Positions 8,042-16,417 are shown, counted from the first letter of the stretch. The stretch is 20,264 nt of DNA from an uncultured Lachnospiraceae bacterium (GCA_934432885.1 CAKRYY010000044.1:1-20264); one strand, 5' to 3'. Numbers and translations: made by a program. Notes: generated by a model not told the origin, from the sequence alone.

Positions 8042-8800
8042 TTATATGCTTCTGTCCTGATACTCTGATGGGCTGACACCCACAATCTTTTTAAAGCTGG
8101 AGGAAAAATACGCAATATCCCGATAGCCAACCGCTTCCGCCACCTCGTATACCTTATTCCGGCAGTCAGCTAAAAGCTTCATTGCTGCGCTCATCCGTAT
8201 CCGCGTAATATATGCCATGACCGTATAATCGGTTTCCTTTTTAAAGGTATGGCTCAAATGTCCCTCGCTGATACCAAGTGACTGCGCGATGACACCCACG
8301 CTGATGTCCGTATCCTGGTAGTGCTCGCTGATAAAGTTGATTGCTTCCATGACATATTTGCTCTTGTCTCCGCTCGAAAGAATTAACGGTGCCGTCTCTT
8401 CCTTCTCCCTGCGTCTGCCCTGTTTTTCACGGATATGCTCTGTTACCCGCAGCACTGCGCTCTCCAACTCTCCGTCCTGAAAGGGCTTTAAAAGATAATC
8501 AGAGGCAAGCAGCTTGCAGGCACTCTGCGCATACTCAAATTCTCCATAGGCTGTTAAGAATATGACACTTATGTCACTTCCTTCCTCACGAAGCTTCTTC
8601 AGCATTTCTATTCCATCCATCTTGGGCATCCGAATGTCACAAATCAACAAATCCGGTCTGTATTTGTGCACTGCCTCAATGCCTTCAAGCCCGTTTCCAG
8701 CCTCTGCAACCACAATACAGCCAAGTGAATTCCAGTCCGTTTCCAGCACGATTCCATGCCTTACCAGCACTTCATCATCGATTACAACTACCTTAAACAT
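8042..8800 (-). CDS. Response regulator, REC plus AraC-type DNA-binding domain (YesN/HptR-like)
   Basis: A 252-residue cytoplasmic transcription factor phosphorylated by the neighbouring kinase. The receiver domain (about 1-120) has the acidic pair D8-D9, phospho-acceptor D55 in LLICDIRMP, T83 in FLTAYGE and K105 in LLKP. After a basic linker comes a C-terminal AraC domain with two helix-turn-helix units (about 165-190 and 216-240), including the typical VAEAVGYRDIAYFSSSFKK segment. The ATG at 8798-8800 follows a GGGGGAT site. It begins 15 bp after the kinase gene and is the last gene before a strong terminator. Members of this class usually activate a nearby transporter, here most simply the importer operon at 2927-7850, whose promoter lacks a good -35. 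Confidence 0.95.
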   Translation of the reverse strand: MFKVVVIDDEVLVRHGIVLETDWNSLGCIVVAEAGNGLEGIEAVHKYRPDLLICDIRMPKMDGIEMLKKLREEGSDISVIFLTAYGEFEYAQSACKLLASDYLLKPFQDGELESAVLRVTEHIREKQGRRREKEETAPLILSSGDKSKYVMEAINFISEHYQDTDISVGVIAQSLGISEGHLSHTFKKETDYTVMAYITRIRMSAAMKLLADCRNKVYEVAEAVGYRDIAYFSSSFKKIVGVSPSEYQDRSI

Positions 8801-8815
8801 AAATCCCCCGTTTTC

Positions 8816-10513
8816 TCATTCGTTATTGATGGGAAGCGTCACACTGATTAACGTTCCGCCCTCCACTGGTTTTTCTACATGCAGTCCATAACCCTCTCCA
8901 TAGTGCAGACGGATAATGGTATCTACATTGTAAAAACCAATATGCCCTGTCAGTTTTTCGCGTTCTCTTTTATTCAGACATTCCATAATATCCTCTGGAA
9001 TTCCGCAGCCATTATCCTTTACATCAATCTTAAGCTTTCCATCCTTTTCATAGACTGTTACACAAATCTGCCCGTTTTCAGCCTCCTCCAGACCATGAAT
9101 AACTGCATTTTCTACCAGAGGCTGAATAACCAGCTTTGGAACAATGCAGCCCTCAAGCTGCTTCGGCATATCCACCTCAAAGCAGAATCTGTCATTATAC
9201 CGAATTTTTTGAATCTGCGCATAGCTGCTTACCAGCTCCATCTCCTCCTTTAAGGGAATAAACTGTTCTGCAGAAATACTCGTTCTTAAAATTCTTGCAA
9301 GCCCGGCAGACATTGTCGCAATCTCCGGGATATGGTTTGCCTTTGCCAGCCACTTCATCGTATCCAGCGTATTATACAGGAAATGGGGATTCATCTGTGC
9401 CTGCATCATCGCTATATGGGACGCATTAAGCTCCTGCTGTGCCCGGACCTGCCGTTCCATATAGTCTGAAAGCTTATTTGCCATGATGTTAAAATTTTCC
9501 GACATCTGTCCAAGCTCATCCTGTCTGTCAACTGGAATCCGCGTTTCCAGATGCCCCTCCTGCACCTTGTGCATCGCGTCATTCATGCGCTTAATCGGAA
9601 ACGTAAGGCTATTGCTCATCCTCTCAGCCAAAAGGACGCAGAGCAGAAAGGAAATCACTCCCATCAACAAGGTAACAGTATACATCGTCCTGACCACATT
9701 CGTTGAAAAAATATCCGGGCGCAGCAATACCTTATACATGCCGGTATCGCCAAGTGAAGAAATAAAGATACCGTTGCTGTCATAGGTAGTCATGAGCTGT
9801 TCCCCATTCATCAGCCGCTGCCGCAGCACATATCCAATGTTTTCTTCCTCTGCCGTTCCTACGCTGTATATGGTTTCCCAGTACGCATCCAGAATCGCAA
9901 TTCCCTCCTGGCTGCGCAGGACACCGCGCAGGATACCATCAAAGTTTTCTCCGGTCATACTGATGACAAGATAGCCGACACAGTCCTGCTTCTTATTTTC
10001 AATCGTTCTTGCCGCCTGCAAAAGTATCTGCTGCGGGTCATCCTGCTCTCCGCGCAGAAAAACAAGCGTATCCGGCTTTCCCTGTGCTGCCTTTAAGATT
10101 CCCCAGTAAGTCGGCAGACCGCGCACCTTGCTTCTGTCTCCGGTAGAATAAACACATTTGCCCTCGCGGTTATAAATGTCAAACTGCGCATACTCCCGCA
10201 GCGTATCCGTTTCCTCATAAAACTGCGTATAAGCCCTGTTTCTTGTCCAGGAATCCGTCTCATCCACTACGGAAACAATCTTCTGATTGCTGCCAATCCG
10301 CTCTGCCGCCTGCTCTATCTCTGAAAAGATTTCCGTCAGCGCTGCGTCTGCCCGCTCCGCCTGTCCAGTCACCTCTTTTTCATAGTCACTCTCAACCTTT
10401 GCTTTTACAATCTGCGTCAAAAAAACACTGGTAATAAAAAGCGGAAGCAGAGCTACCAGAAGAAAGCATACGAGCTGACGTCTTTTAAAAGATTTTCGAA
10501 TAAACATCCTCAT
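8816..10513 (-). CDS. Sensor histidine kinase (YesM/HptS-like)
   Basis: A 565-residue membrane kinase taken from the ATG at 10511-10513, one base after the preceding stop. An in-frame ATG at 10543 would overlap the lipoprotein gene by 29 bp and is less likely. Layout: transmembrane 1 at about 13-34, an extracellular sensor region of ~240 residues (35-276) with a Cache-like pattern, transmembrane 2 at about 277-297, a HAMP domain (300-350), the His_kinase domain with H377 in MNPHFLYNTLD, and an HATPase domain with N-box ENAVIHGLE (about 468-476), G1 DNGCGIPED and G2 HIGFYNV. The kinase autophosphorylates H377 and passes phosphate to D55 of the regulator. The binding lipoprotein gene directly upstream suggests the signal is presented to the extracellular domain by that protein. 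Confidence 0.95.
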   Translation of the reverse strand: MRMFIRKSFKRRQLVCFLLVALLPLFITSVFLTQIVKAKVESDYEKEVTGQAERADAALTEIFSEIEQAAERIGSNQKIVSVVDETDSWTRNRAYTQFYEETDTLREYAQFDIYNREGKCVYSTGDRSKVRGLPTYWGILKAAQGKPDTLVFLRGEQDDPQQILLQAARTIENKKQDCVGYLVISMTGENFDGILRGVLRSQEGIAILDAYWETIYSVGTAEEENIGYVLRQRLMNGEQLMTTYDSNGIFISSLGDTGMYKVLLRPDIFSTNVVRTMYTVTLLMGVISFLLCVLLAERMSNSLTFPIKRMNDAMHKVQEGHLETRIPVDRQDELGQMSENFNIMANKLSDYMERQVRAQQELNASHIAMMQAQMNPHFLYNTLDTMKWLAKANHIPEIATMSAGLARILRTSISAEQFIPLKEEMELVSSYAQIQKIRYNDRFCFEVDMPKQLEGCIVPKLVIQPLVENAVIHGLEEAENGQICVTVYEKDGKLKIDVKDNGCGIPEDIMECLNKREREKLTGHIGFYNVDTIIRLHYGEGYGLHVEKPVEGGTLISVTLPINNE

Positions 10514-10514
10514 A

Positions 10515-11561
10515 CTATTTCTTCTGTAAAGCCTCCCATGCACTCAGAATTTCTTCTTCTTTTTCGGACGCCCATACAATATCATAGGGCAGCAGCTTTT
10601 CATCCTGTAAAGAATCCTCATCGCTTCCAATGATGTCCATCCTTACCGACTTACGGCAGAATTCATCCGTCAAAATCTGCTGAACGTCTCTGCTCACTGC
10701 AAATTCTATAAATTTCTGTGCATTTTCCCGATGCGGCGCTCCGCGTACCAATGCAGCTGCATCCGGGACCGCGCTGGTTCCCTCTGTTGGATAAATGATA
10801 GATATTGCTTCGCCCTGACGAATCCGCTTCAGCGCGGTTTCCTCCAGCGTAATTCCCACCAGACGGTTTCCGGAATTAACCTCATCCAGCACTGCTCCTG
10901 AGGTTGCGGACACGTGCCCATTCATCACCGCCGCAAAATCCTTAAGAACCGTCTGCGTATCCTTTTCTGAAGCCTGAATCATCGTACAGAGCGCAGTATA
11001 ACTGCTCCCCGACCTTGCCGGGTCTGCAAAGGCTACCTTATCCTTCCATCTTGAGGTCTGCAGCTCTTCCCATGTTCTGGGCGCCGCTGCTGGATAAACA
11101 AGCTTATTATTATAAATAAACACAATCGGAAGCACAGAAAACGCCGTCCACTTGTGATTGGCAGTCCGGTACTTTGGGTCAATCATCTCTTCCTCACTTA
11201 CCTTATATGCCTCCAGATAATCCTGATAGGATACATAATTTTCAATCCCGCCGCCGAACATTACATCACAGGCTTCCTCGCCTGCATTCTGCTTGATTTC
11301 CTGAAAGAGTCCCAATGTAGCGCCCTGCTTTACTTCTACAAAAATGCCGGTTCTCTCCTCAAATTCCTTTACAATGGGACCATACACTTCTTCCTTATGA
11401 GAAGTATATACCACCAGCTTTTGTCGCTCCGGTATCTGGTAAACGCTTTCCTCCTGCTTTGGCTGACAGCCGCTGAGCAGAAAAAGGCATAAAAACAACA
11501 GCAGCATTTTCCCATATCGTTTCATATTGCTTTGATTTTCCTTATTTTCTGCAAAGTTCAT
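10515..11561 (-). CDS. Sensor-associated binding lipoprotein (HptA/AfuA-like)
   Basis: A 348-residue lipoprotein of the type 2 periplasmic-binding fold (Fbp/AfuA/HptA group). The ATG at 11559-11561 overlaps the upstream stop as ATGA; an alternative ATG at 11525 gives a tidier signal peptide (MKRYGKMLLLFLCLFLLSGC), so the exact start is open. The lipobox is LSGC (C32). Diagnostic segments are KLVVYTSHKEEVYGPIVKEF (48-67), DVMFGGGIENY (about 99-109) and KVAFADPARSGSSY (about 175-188). The iron-binding Tyr-Tyr pair of ferric FbpA proteins should fall at GITLEETALK (236-245) but is replaced by Glu/Thr, so iron is unlikely. Sitting directly before the kinase with no ATPase or permease in this operon, it is best read as the ligand-sensing subunit of a three-component system rather than as the importer's main binding protein. 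Confidence 0.88.
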   Translation of the reverse strand: MNFAENKENQSNMKRYGKMLLLFLCLFLLSGCQPKQEESVYQIPERQKLVVYTSHKEEVYGPIVKEFEERTGIFVEVKQGATLGLFQEIKQNAGEEACDVMFGGGIENYVSYQDYLEAYKVSEEEMIDPKYRTANHKWTAFSVLPIVFIYNNKLVYPAAAPRTWEELQTSRWKDKVAFADPARSGSSYTALCTMIQASEKDTQTVLKDFAAVMNGHVSATSGAVLDEVNSGNRLVGITLEETALKRIRQGEAISIIYPTEGTSAVPDAAALVRGAPHRENAQKFIEFAVSRDVQQILTDEFCRKSVRMDIIGSDEDSLQDEKLLPYDIVWASEKEEEILSAWEALQKK

Positions 11562-11995
11562 CTCTTATTCATGTCAAGCAGCCTGCGTGCTGCCTCTCGC
11601 TGCATCTGCTCCTGCTCATCCTGCGGCGCATCAAGCGTCAGATGATGCTCGCGCTTTTTTCTGGTCTCGCCGTCAATCGTCACAAACGTAATCATTCCTT
11701 CTATATAAAGAGTATCCTGCAAAGCATCCACCGCACGCACCATAACCATAAAGCTGCTTTTCCCTGTATAAACCACCCGCGCCAGAAAGCGCAGAAGCGT
11801 TCCTTTCTGTACCGGCTTTGTAAAAGACATATTCTGCAGGTTCCTGCAGACGATTCCTTCGCTGCTTTCGCAGGCACAGCCCGCTGCCACAAAGCCCGCC
11901 TCCACCAGCCACGCTGCAGCCCTTGCTGCAAAAAGGGTCTGATGATGATTTAGGTCTTCCATTTTGACAAGGTGCATCGTTTCATATTCTTTCAT
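11558..11995 (-). CDS. Hotdog-fold acyl-CoA thioesterase-like protein
   Basis: A 145-residue single hotdog-domain protein, likely hydrolysing an acyl-CoA thioester in the cytoplasm. The ATG at 11993-11995 has an AAGGA site about eight bases upstream; a longer frame to 12043 starts inside a terminator stem and is rejected. The family pattern is LNHHQTLFAARAAAWLVEAG (about 15-34), the hotdog active-site helix, followed by NMSFTKPVQKGTLLRF and SSFMVMVRAV, the beta-sheet strands. The usual Gly-Gly and Asp of YciA-type enzymes are replaced by Ala-Ala and Glu, so substrate and activity may differ. It is translationally coupled (ATGA) to the sensor lipoprotein gene, an odd pairing for a metabolic enzyme. 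No promoter is evident in the 30 bp before it. Confidence 0.85.
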   Translation of the reverse strand: MKEYETMHLVKMEDLNHHQTLFAARAAAWLVEAGFVAAGCACESSEGIVCRNLQNMSFTKPVQKGTLLRFLARVVYTGKSSFMVMVRAVDALQDTLYIEGMITFVTIDGETRKKREHHLTLDAPQDEQEQMQREAARRLLDMNKR

Positions 11996-12025
11996 TGCAG
12001 TTTCCTTTCTGTAAATCCTATAACA

Positions 12026-12066
12026 AAAACCTTCCTCATCCATTTAAGGATACAGGAAGGTTTTTT
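12026..12066. terminator. Bidirectional terminator between the DUF4234 and thioesterase genes
   Basis: Arms AACCTTCCT and AGGAAGGTT enclose a second short stem (ATCC/GGAT). The hairpin is followed by T6 on the plus strand and T5 on the minus strand. On the minus strand it lies 50 bp after the DUF4234 stop and only ~30 bp before the thioesterase start. Confidence 0.85.
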
Positions 12067-12115
12067 GCGTTTTGCTTAATTTTCAGGGGCTTTTTAAAAG
12101 CCAAATCCTATCTGA

Positions 12116-12451
12116 TTATGCTGCATTTTTGTTAATCGTATCCTGCATAAGGCAAAGGTTAACGATCTGCAGTGCAAGGAAACAAAGAACCAGATAAAGG
12201 ATATTGCTGCTTCCTTCTCCACCCTTGATCTTATCAACACGTTCGCCCATCTTATAGCTCCAATAGAACGTGTAGATACCGCAGGTAACGATTGAAAGCA
12301 GGAACACCATTCCGCCAGATGTTGCTCCGGTCTCTCCTGACAGCTGGTTGATTTCATCATTTAACTTAATCAGCCAGTAAATGTCATAGATTCCGCAAGT
12401 AACAATTGAAAGAATAATACATACCGGAATGCTTCTTGTTTTAATCTCCAT
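12116..12451 (-). CDS. DUF4234-family small membrane protein with an internal duplication
   Basis: A 111-residue protein with three predicted membrane segments and the DUF4234 hallmark of a hydrophobic stretch followed by TCGIY and YW. The motif occurs twice: LSIVTCGIYDIYW (about 14-26) and LSIVTCGIYTFYW (about 52-64), so the protein looks like a tandem duplication plus a third helix (about 82-103). It has a strong ribosome binding site (GGAGGAGA) before the ATG at 12449-12451. It follows rbsB by 94 bp and ends before a bidirectional terminator. A TAATATAGT sequence around 12475-12485 could be a -10 region but no convincing -35 is seen, so readthrough from rbs is possible. Function of the family is unknown. 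Confidence 0.85.
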   Translation of the reverse strand: MEIKTRSIPVCIILSIVTCGIYDIYWLIKLNDEINQLSGETGATSGGMVFLLSIVTCGIYTFYWSYKMGERVDKIKGGEGSSNILYLVLCFLALQIVNLCLMQDTINKNAA

Positions 12452-12545
12452 GCTACTCTCCTCCTCATTAGTTGTTGATACTATATTACCACAAGATATA
12501 GCGCATGGCTACCCATAATTTGTATTTTTTTCAAATTTTATGCAA

Positions 12546-13520
12546 TTATTCCTTTATCAAAGCAACTTCAACCGGTATTATGCTTTCCACACTCTCGCCT
12601 GCAAGAATTTTCTGTGCACATTCTACTGCTGTCTGTCCCATCAGCTCTGGCTTCTGCGCAACGGTTGCCGCCATTTTCCCTTCCTTTACCGCATTAAGTG
12701 CGTCATCCGTCGCATCAAATCCGATAATCACAATATCCTTATCTGCTGCGGCTTCCACTGCACCAAGCGCCATCTCATCATTGTGTGCAAACACGCCTTT
12801 GATGTCAGGATTTGCCTGAAGCATATTTTCCATAACTGTCATACCCTCTGAACGGTTGAAATTTGCTGTCTGGCTGGAAACGACATCCAGCTTTTCATCT
12901 GCTACCTGATGGAAGCCGTCACCGCGGTCGATTGTCGCACTTGCGCCAGAAACGCCTTCCAGCTCTGCAACCTTTGCGCCCTCGCCAACAAGCTCAACCA
13001 GATACTCTGTTGCCAGCTTGGCTCCTGCTACATTGTCGGAAGCTATAGAACAGTCAACTGTAACACCATTCACTGCACGGTCAACGGCAATCACGCCAAT
13101 ACTCTTATCCACTGCATCCTGCACGGAAGGTGCAACCGCATCCGAGTCTACCGGATTTACAATCAAGACGCCAATGTTCTTGGATATAAGGTCCTCAATG
13201 TCACTCGCCTGCTTTGCAGCGTCATCTCCCGCATCTACAACAATCAGCTCTATGCCCTGTTCATCGGCTTTTGCCTGCGCCCCTTCTACCAGCGTAACGA
13301 AAAATGGATTATTCATTGTAGATACAGAAAATCCAATGCTTCCGCCCTTTGCCGTTTGTGTATCTGCCTGAGTTTCTTCCTGCGCAGTAGTCTCTGCTGC
13401 CTGACTGGGAGCCGCAGCGCTGCTTTCTCCCTCAACTGTGGCTGCTCCGCAGCCTGCAAGAGAAGCCATCATCATCCCCGCCAAAATCATTGCTACAAGT
13501 TTTTTTGCTTTCCTTCTCAT
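12546..13520 (-). CDS. rbsB: D-ribose-binding lipoprotein RbsB
   Basis: A 324-residue type 1 periplasmic-binding protein that captures ribose for RbsAC. Signal peptide ends in lipobox LAGC (C24), followed by an Ala/Ser/Thr/Gln linker (25-58). Ribose-contact positions known from E. coli RbsB are all present: N71, F73 and F74 in NNPFF, D147-R148 in AVDRAV, R199 in TIDRG, F221, N247 in AHNDEMA, D269 in GFDATDD and Q289 in AQKPELMG. The ATG at 13518-13520 has an AGGAGAGG site. It is the last rbs gene, 26 bp after rbsC. No obvious terminator follows it. Confidence 0.95.
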   Translation of the reverse strand: MRRKAKKLVAMILAGMMMASLAGCGAATVEGESSAAAPSQAAETTAQEETQADTQTAKGGSIGFSVSTMNNPFFVTLVEGAQAKADEQGIELIVVDAGDDAAKQASDIEDLISKNIGVLIVNPVDSDAVAPSVQDAVDKSIGVIAVDRAVNGVTVDCSIASDNVAGAKLATEYLVELVGEGAKVAELEGVSGASATIDRGDGFHQVADEKLDVVSSQTANFNRSEGMTVMENMLQANPDIKGVFAHNDEMALGAVEAAADKDIVIIGFDATDDALNAVKEGKMAATVAQKPELMGQTAVECAQKILAGESVESIIPVEVALIKE

Positions 13521-13546
13521 AATTCCTCTCCTTTTTTGTTTTTGCT

Positions 13547-14482
13547 TTACCTTTTTCTATCAGACAGCACTGCACACAGAATAACAATTCCCTTTACGAC
13601 ATCCTGCCAATAGGAGGATACGCCAAGAATATTAAGTCCATTGTTCAGCACTGCAATGATCAATACACCTACAAAAGTTCCCCAAATACGTCCGCGTCCG
13701 CCGTTCATGCTTGTTCCGCCAAGCGCTACGGATGCAATCGCATCCAGTTCGTAGCCGCTGCCAAGTGTCGGTTGTGCGGAATTAAGTCTTGAAAGTAAAA
13801 TAATACCGGAAAGGGCTGACATACAGCCTGATATGGCATAGGTCGCCAGCTTTGTCCTGTCAATATTGACTCCTGCTAGCTTCGCCGCTTTTTCACTGCT
13901 TCCAGTTGCATAAATCCTTCTTCCAAAGGTCGTCCGCTCCAGCACGAAAAACAGAAGGGCAAATACGGTAAGAAAGATAATAACCGGAAAAGGAATTCCA
14001 AATAAATTTCCTTTTCCAACAAATTTCAGCCAGAAGCTATCACCCAGATTCGAAATCGGTCTTCCATCCATATAAATCATCGTTATACCGCGAAACACCG
14101 TCATGGTAATCAGTGTTGCAATAAACGGCTGCAGCCTTCCTTTTGTGACCAGTATGCCGCTGACTACGCCAAACGCCGTTCCGATTATAAGTGATGCTGC
14201 CATTGCTGCCCCAACTGGGACGCCCCGTGCAATCATTCCTGCACATAAGGCTGTTGAAAGAGCAAGTACAGAGCCTACCGATAGGTCAATTCCTCCTGTC
14301 AGGATAACGCAGGTCATGCCAAACGCAATCAGTCCATTGACCGAGGACTGTCTGAGCAACGACAGGAAATTTCCTATTGTCCTGAATTCTGGGCTGATAA
14401 TTCCAATCAATACTACCAGAACGAACAATGCAATCAACGCTCCAAAGTCCTGCATGCGATTTATTATTTTTTTACTTTCCAT
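13547..14482 (-). CDS. rbsC: Ribose ABC transporter permease RbsC
   Basis: A 311-residue polytopic membrane protein (BPD_transp_2 family), forming as a homodimer the channel for ribose. The ATG at 14480-14482 is chosen because GGGAGGAAAG sits just upstream and because it overlaps the rbsA stop by 11 bp; a frame extension to 14566 lies inside rbsA. Family segments include SVNGLIAFGMTCVILTGGID near residue 45-65 and the cytoplasmic loop LSALSTALCAG region, with a conserved ASVALGGTSMNGGRG loop near 250-265. About nine to ten hydrophobic segments are seen. Confidence 0.94.
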   Translation of the reverse strand: MESKKIINRMQDFGALIALFVLVVLIGIISPEFRTIGNFLSLLRQSSVNGLIAFGMTCVILTGGIDLSVGSVLALSTALCAGMIARGVPVGAAMAASLIIGTAFGVVSGILVTKGRLQPFIATLITMTVFRGITMIYMDGRPISNLGDSFWLKFVGKGNLFGIPFPVIIFLTVFALLFFVLERTTFGRRIYATGSSEKAAKLAGVNIDRTKLATYAISGCMSALSGIILLSRLNSAQPTLGSGYELDAIASVALGGTSMNGGRGRIWGTFVGVLIIAVLNNGLNILGVSSYWQDVVKGIVILCAVLSDRKR

Positions 14483-15965
14483 CAATCTTTCCTCCCGTTG
14501 CAAGAACCATAACATTTTCCTGACATGCCTCCTGCTTTTCAATGATGCCGCCAATTCTGCCCTCATGTATTACCATAATTCTGTCACTCATGCCAAGCAG
14601 CTCCGGCAGCTCGGATGAAACCATAATAATTGCCATTCCCTCTGCGGCAAGCTTATTTATGATTGTATAAATCTCCTTCTTGGCTCCAATATCAACGCCG
14701 CGTGTCGGTTCATCCAAAATCAGTACTCTCGGCTTCGTATCAATCCATTTTGCAAAGATTACCTTCTGCTGGTTACCACCGCTCAGTGTCCCAACCTCGG
14801 TCTGAGGACCGCCGCACTTTATATTCAGCTCCCTGATTCCCTCCATCGTCAGTTCACGCTCTGCTCTGCGCCGCAGTATGCCATGTCTGGATATTCTTTG
14901 CAGATTGGCAATGGAAATATTTTTCATAATGCTGTCCTCCAGCATCAGCCCTTCCTGCTTTCTGTCCTCTGTAATAAAGCCGATTCCATGCTGCATCGCC
15001 TCCTGCGGCGATTTTATGGAAATCTGCTGTCCATCCAGATAAACGCTTCCCGCATCCAACGGGAAATTTCCAAATATGGCCTGCATGATTTCCGTTCTGC
15101 CGGCTCCCATAAGTCCAGCCACACCCAGCACCTCTCCGCGTTTTACCTGAAAAGATATATCTGAGAAAGTACCCTTGCTGGAAAATCCTTTTACTTCAAA
15201 GACTGTCTCACCCAATTCTGCATTTCTATGAGGGAAACGTTCTCCAATCTCACGTCCAATCATCATTTTTACGACTTCGTTCATGTCCGTGTCCTTCATT
15301 TCTCTTGTCCCGATATATGCCCCATCGCGCAGCACGGTCACTCTGTCGCATAATTCAAAAATTTCTTCCATCCTGTGGGATATGTAAATAATAGATACGC
15401 CTTGTTTTTTCAGCCGCTTTACTACCTGAAACAACAGCTCTGTCTCACTCTGGGTCAGCGCAGCAGTTGGCTCATCCATAATAATTGCTTTTGCATCCAC
15501 CATAAATGCTTTTGCAATTTCAACCATCTGCTGCTGTCCCACAGATAAATCACACATTCTCGTCTGTGGACTGATTTCCACTCCAAGACCCTTCAGGACC
15601 TCTCCCGCACGTCTCTGCATCGCCTTACGGTCACAGATTCCCGGAGCTTTTTGCAGCTCCTTTCCCAAAAACATGTTTTCTTCTACCGTAAGATCATACA
15701 AAACATTCAATTCCTGATGGATAAATACGATTCCACCCTTTTCCGCTTCCTGCGGTGACCTGTAGCAGACCTCCCTATCGTCTACCAGAATCATTCCCGA
15801 ATCCTTTTTATGAACACCTGTCAGAATATTCATCAGCGTGGATTTTCCAGCACCGTTTTCTCCCATCAGCGCATGTATTTCTCCTGATTTCATAAAAAAG
15901 CTGGCATGATTCAATACCGTATTTGCCCCAAATGCCTTGCAAATATCGCGCATTTCAATCTGCAT
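14472..15965 (-). CDS. rbsA: Ribose ABC transporter ATPase RbsA (two ATPase domains)
   Basis: A 497-residue ATPase with two fused ABC domains, as usual for RbsA/MglA. Domain 1 is canonical: Walker A GENGAGKST (35-43), signature LSVGQ (140-144), Walker B IIMDEP (161-166), H-loop His in YISHRMEE (197). Domain 2 has a degenerate Walker A, GLMGAGRTE (284-292), signature LSGGN (394-398), Walker B LILDEP (415-420), and Ser in place of the H-loop His (MVSSELPE). These losses are normal for the family. The ATG at 15963-15965 follows GGGAGG. It begins 14 bp after rbsD and overlaps rbsC by 11 bp. Confidence 0.95.
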   Translation of the reverse strand: MQIEMRDICKAFGANTVLNHASFFMKSGEIHALMGENGAGKSTLMNILTGVHKKDSGMILVDDREVCYRSPQEAEKGGIVFIHQELNVLYDLTVEENMFLGKELQKAPGICDRKAMQRRAGEVLKGLGVEISPQTRMCDLSVGQQQMVEIAKAFMVDAKAIIMDEPTAALTQSETELLFQVVKRLKKQGVSIIYISHRMEEIFELCDRVTVLRDGAYIGTREMKDTDMNEVVKMMIGREIGERFPHRNAELGETVFEVKGFSSKGTFSDISFQVKRGEVLGVAGLMGAGRTEIMQAIFGNFPLDAGSVYLDGQQISIKSPQEAMQHGIGFITEDRKQEGLMLEDSIMKNISIANLQRISRHGILRRRAERELTMEGIRELNIKCGGPQTEVGTLSGGNQQKVIFAKWIDTKPRVLILDEPTRGVDIGAKKEIYTIINKLAAEGMAIIMVSSELPELLGMSDRIMVIHEGRIGGIIEKQEACQENVMVLATGGKIDGK

Positions 15966-15979
15966 AGCACATCCTCCCT

Positions 15980-16399
15980 TTAAAAAATACAGCCGGACTG
16001 TAAAATAATATTGGCATAAGGCGTTGTTTCACCAGTTCTGATTACTGCTTTGCAATTCCCCGACAGCCTTTTTAACTGTTCATGCGCTACATATTCTACT
16101 TCAATTTTTGTTTTGAAACCGGTTTCATATTCAGCAAAAAATTTTTCAACCTCGCGAAGCATTTCCGGATTTTTCTCCTTCATCTCTTCTGCAAGAATAA
16201 TTTTCTCAATCTTACAGTCCTTCGCGACTTCCCCCAGCACCTCCATAAAGCTGGGGGTGCCAAAACGCAGTGTCAAATCTATCCGCTCTGTCTCCTCTGG
16301 GATTGGCAGTCCGCAATCTGCAATACAGATACGGTCTGTATGTCCCATATAGGAAAGCACTCTGGAAATATCAGCATTTAATATTCCCTGTCTTTTCAT
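15980..16399 (-). CDS. rbsD: D-ribose pyranase RbsD
   Basis: A 139-residue enzyme that converts beta-D-ribopyranose to the furanose form used by ribokinase. The ATG at 16397-16399 is supported by GGAGGAAG upstream; an upstream ATG at 16414 lacks one and adds a five-residue leader. Diagnostic segments are GILNADISRVLSYMGHTD with catalytic H20, CIADCGLPIP (about 25-34), and the C-terminal ligand segment TPYANIIL. It lies 18 bp after rbsK and 14 bp before rbsA. Confidence 0.95.
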   Translation of the reverse strand: MKRQGILNADISRVLSYMGHTDRICIADCGLPIPEETERIDLTLRFGTPSFMEVLGEVAKDCKIEKIILAEEMKEKNPEMLREVEKFFAEYETGFKTKIEVEYVAHEQLKRLSGNCKAVIRTGETTPYANIILQSGCIF

Positions 16400-16417
16400 C
16401 TTATCTTCCTCCAATTT

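Noticed and set aside
11558..12043. A longer thioesterase starting at 12043
   Set aside because: That start lies within the terminator hairpin and has no ribosome binding site; the ATG at 11995 does.
12909..13613. A 234-codon open frame on the plus strand
   Set aside because: It is antisense to rbsB, whose ribose-contact residues are all conserved.
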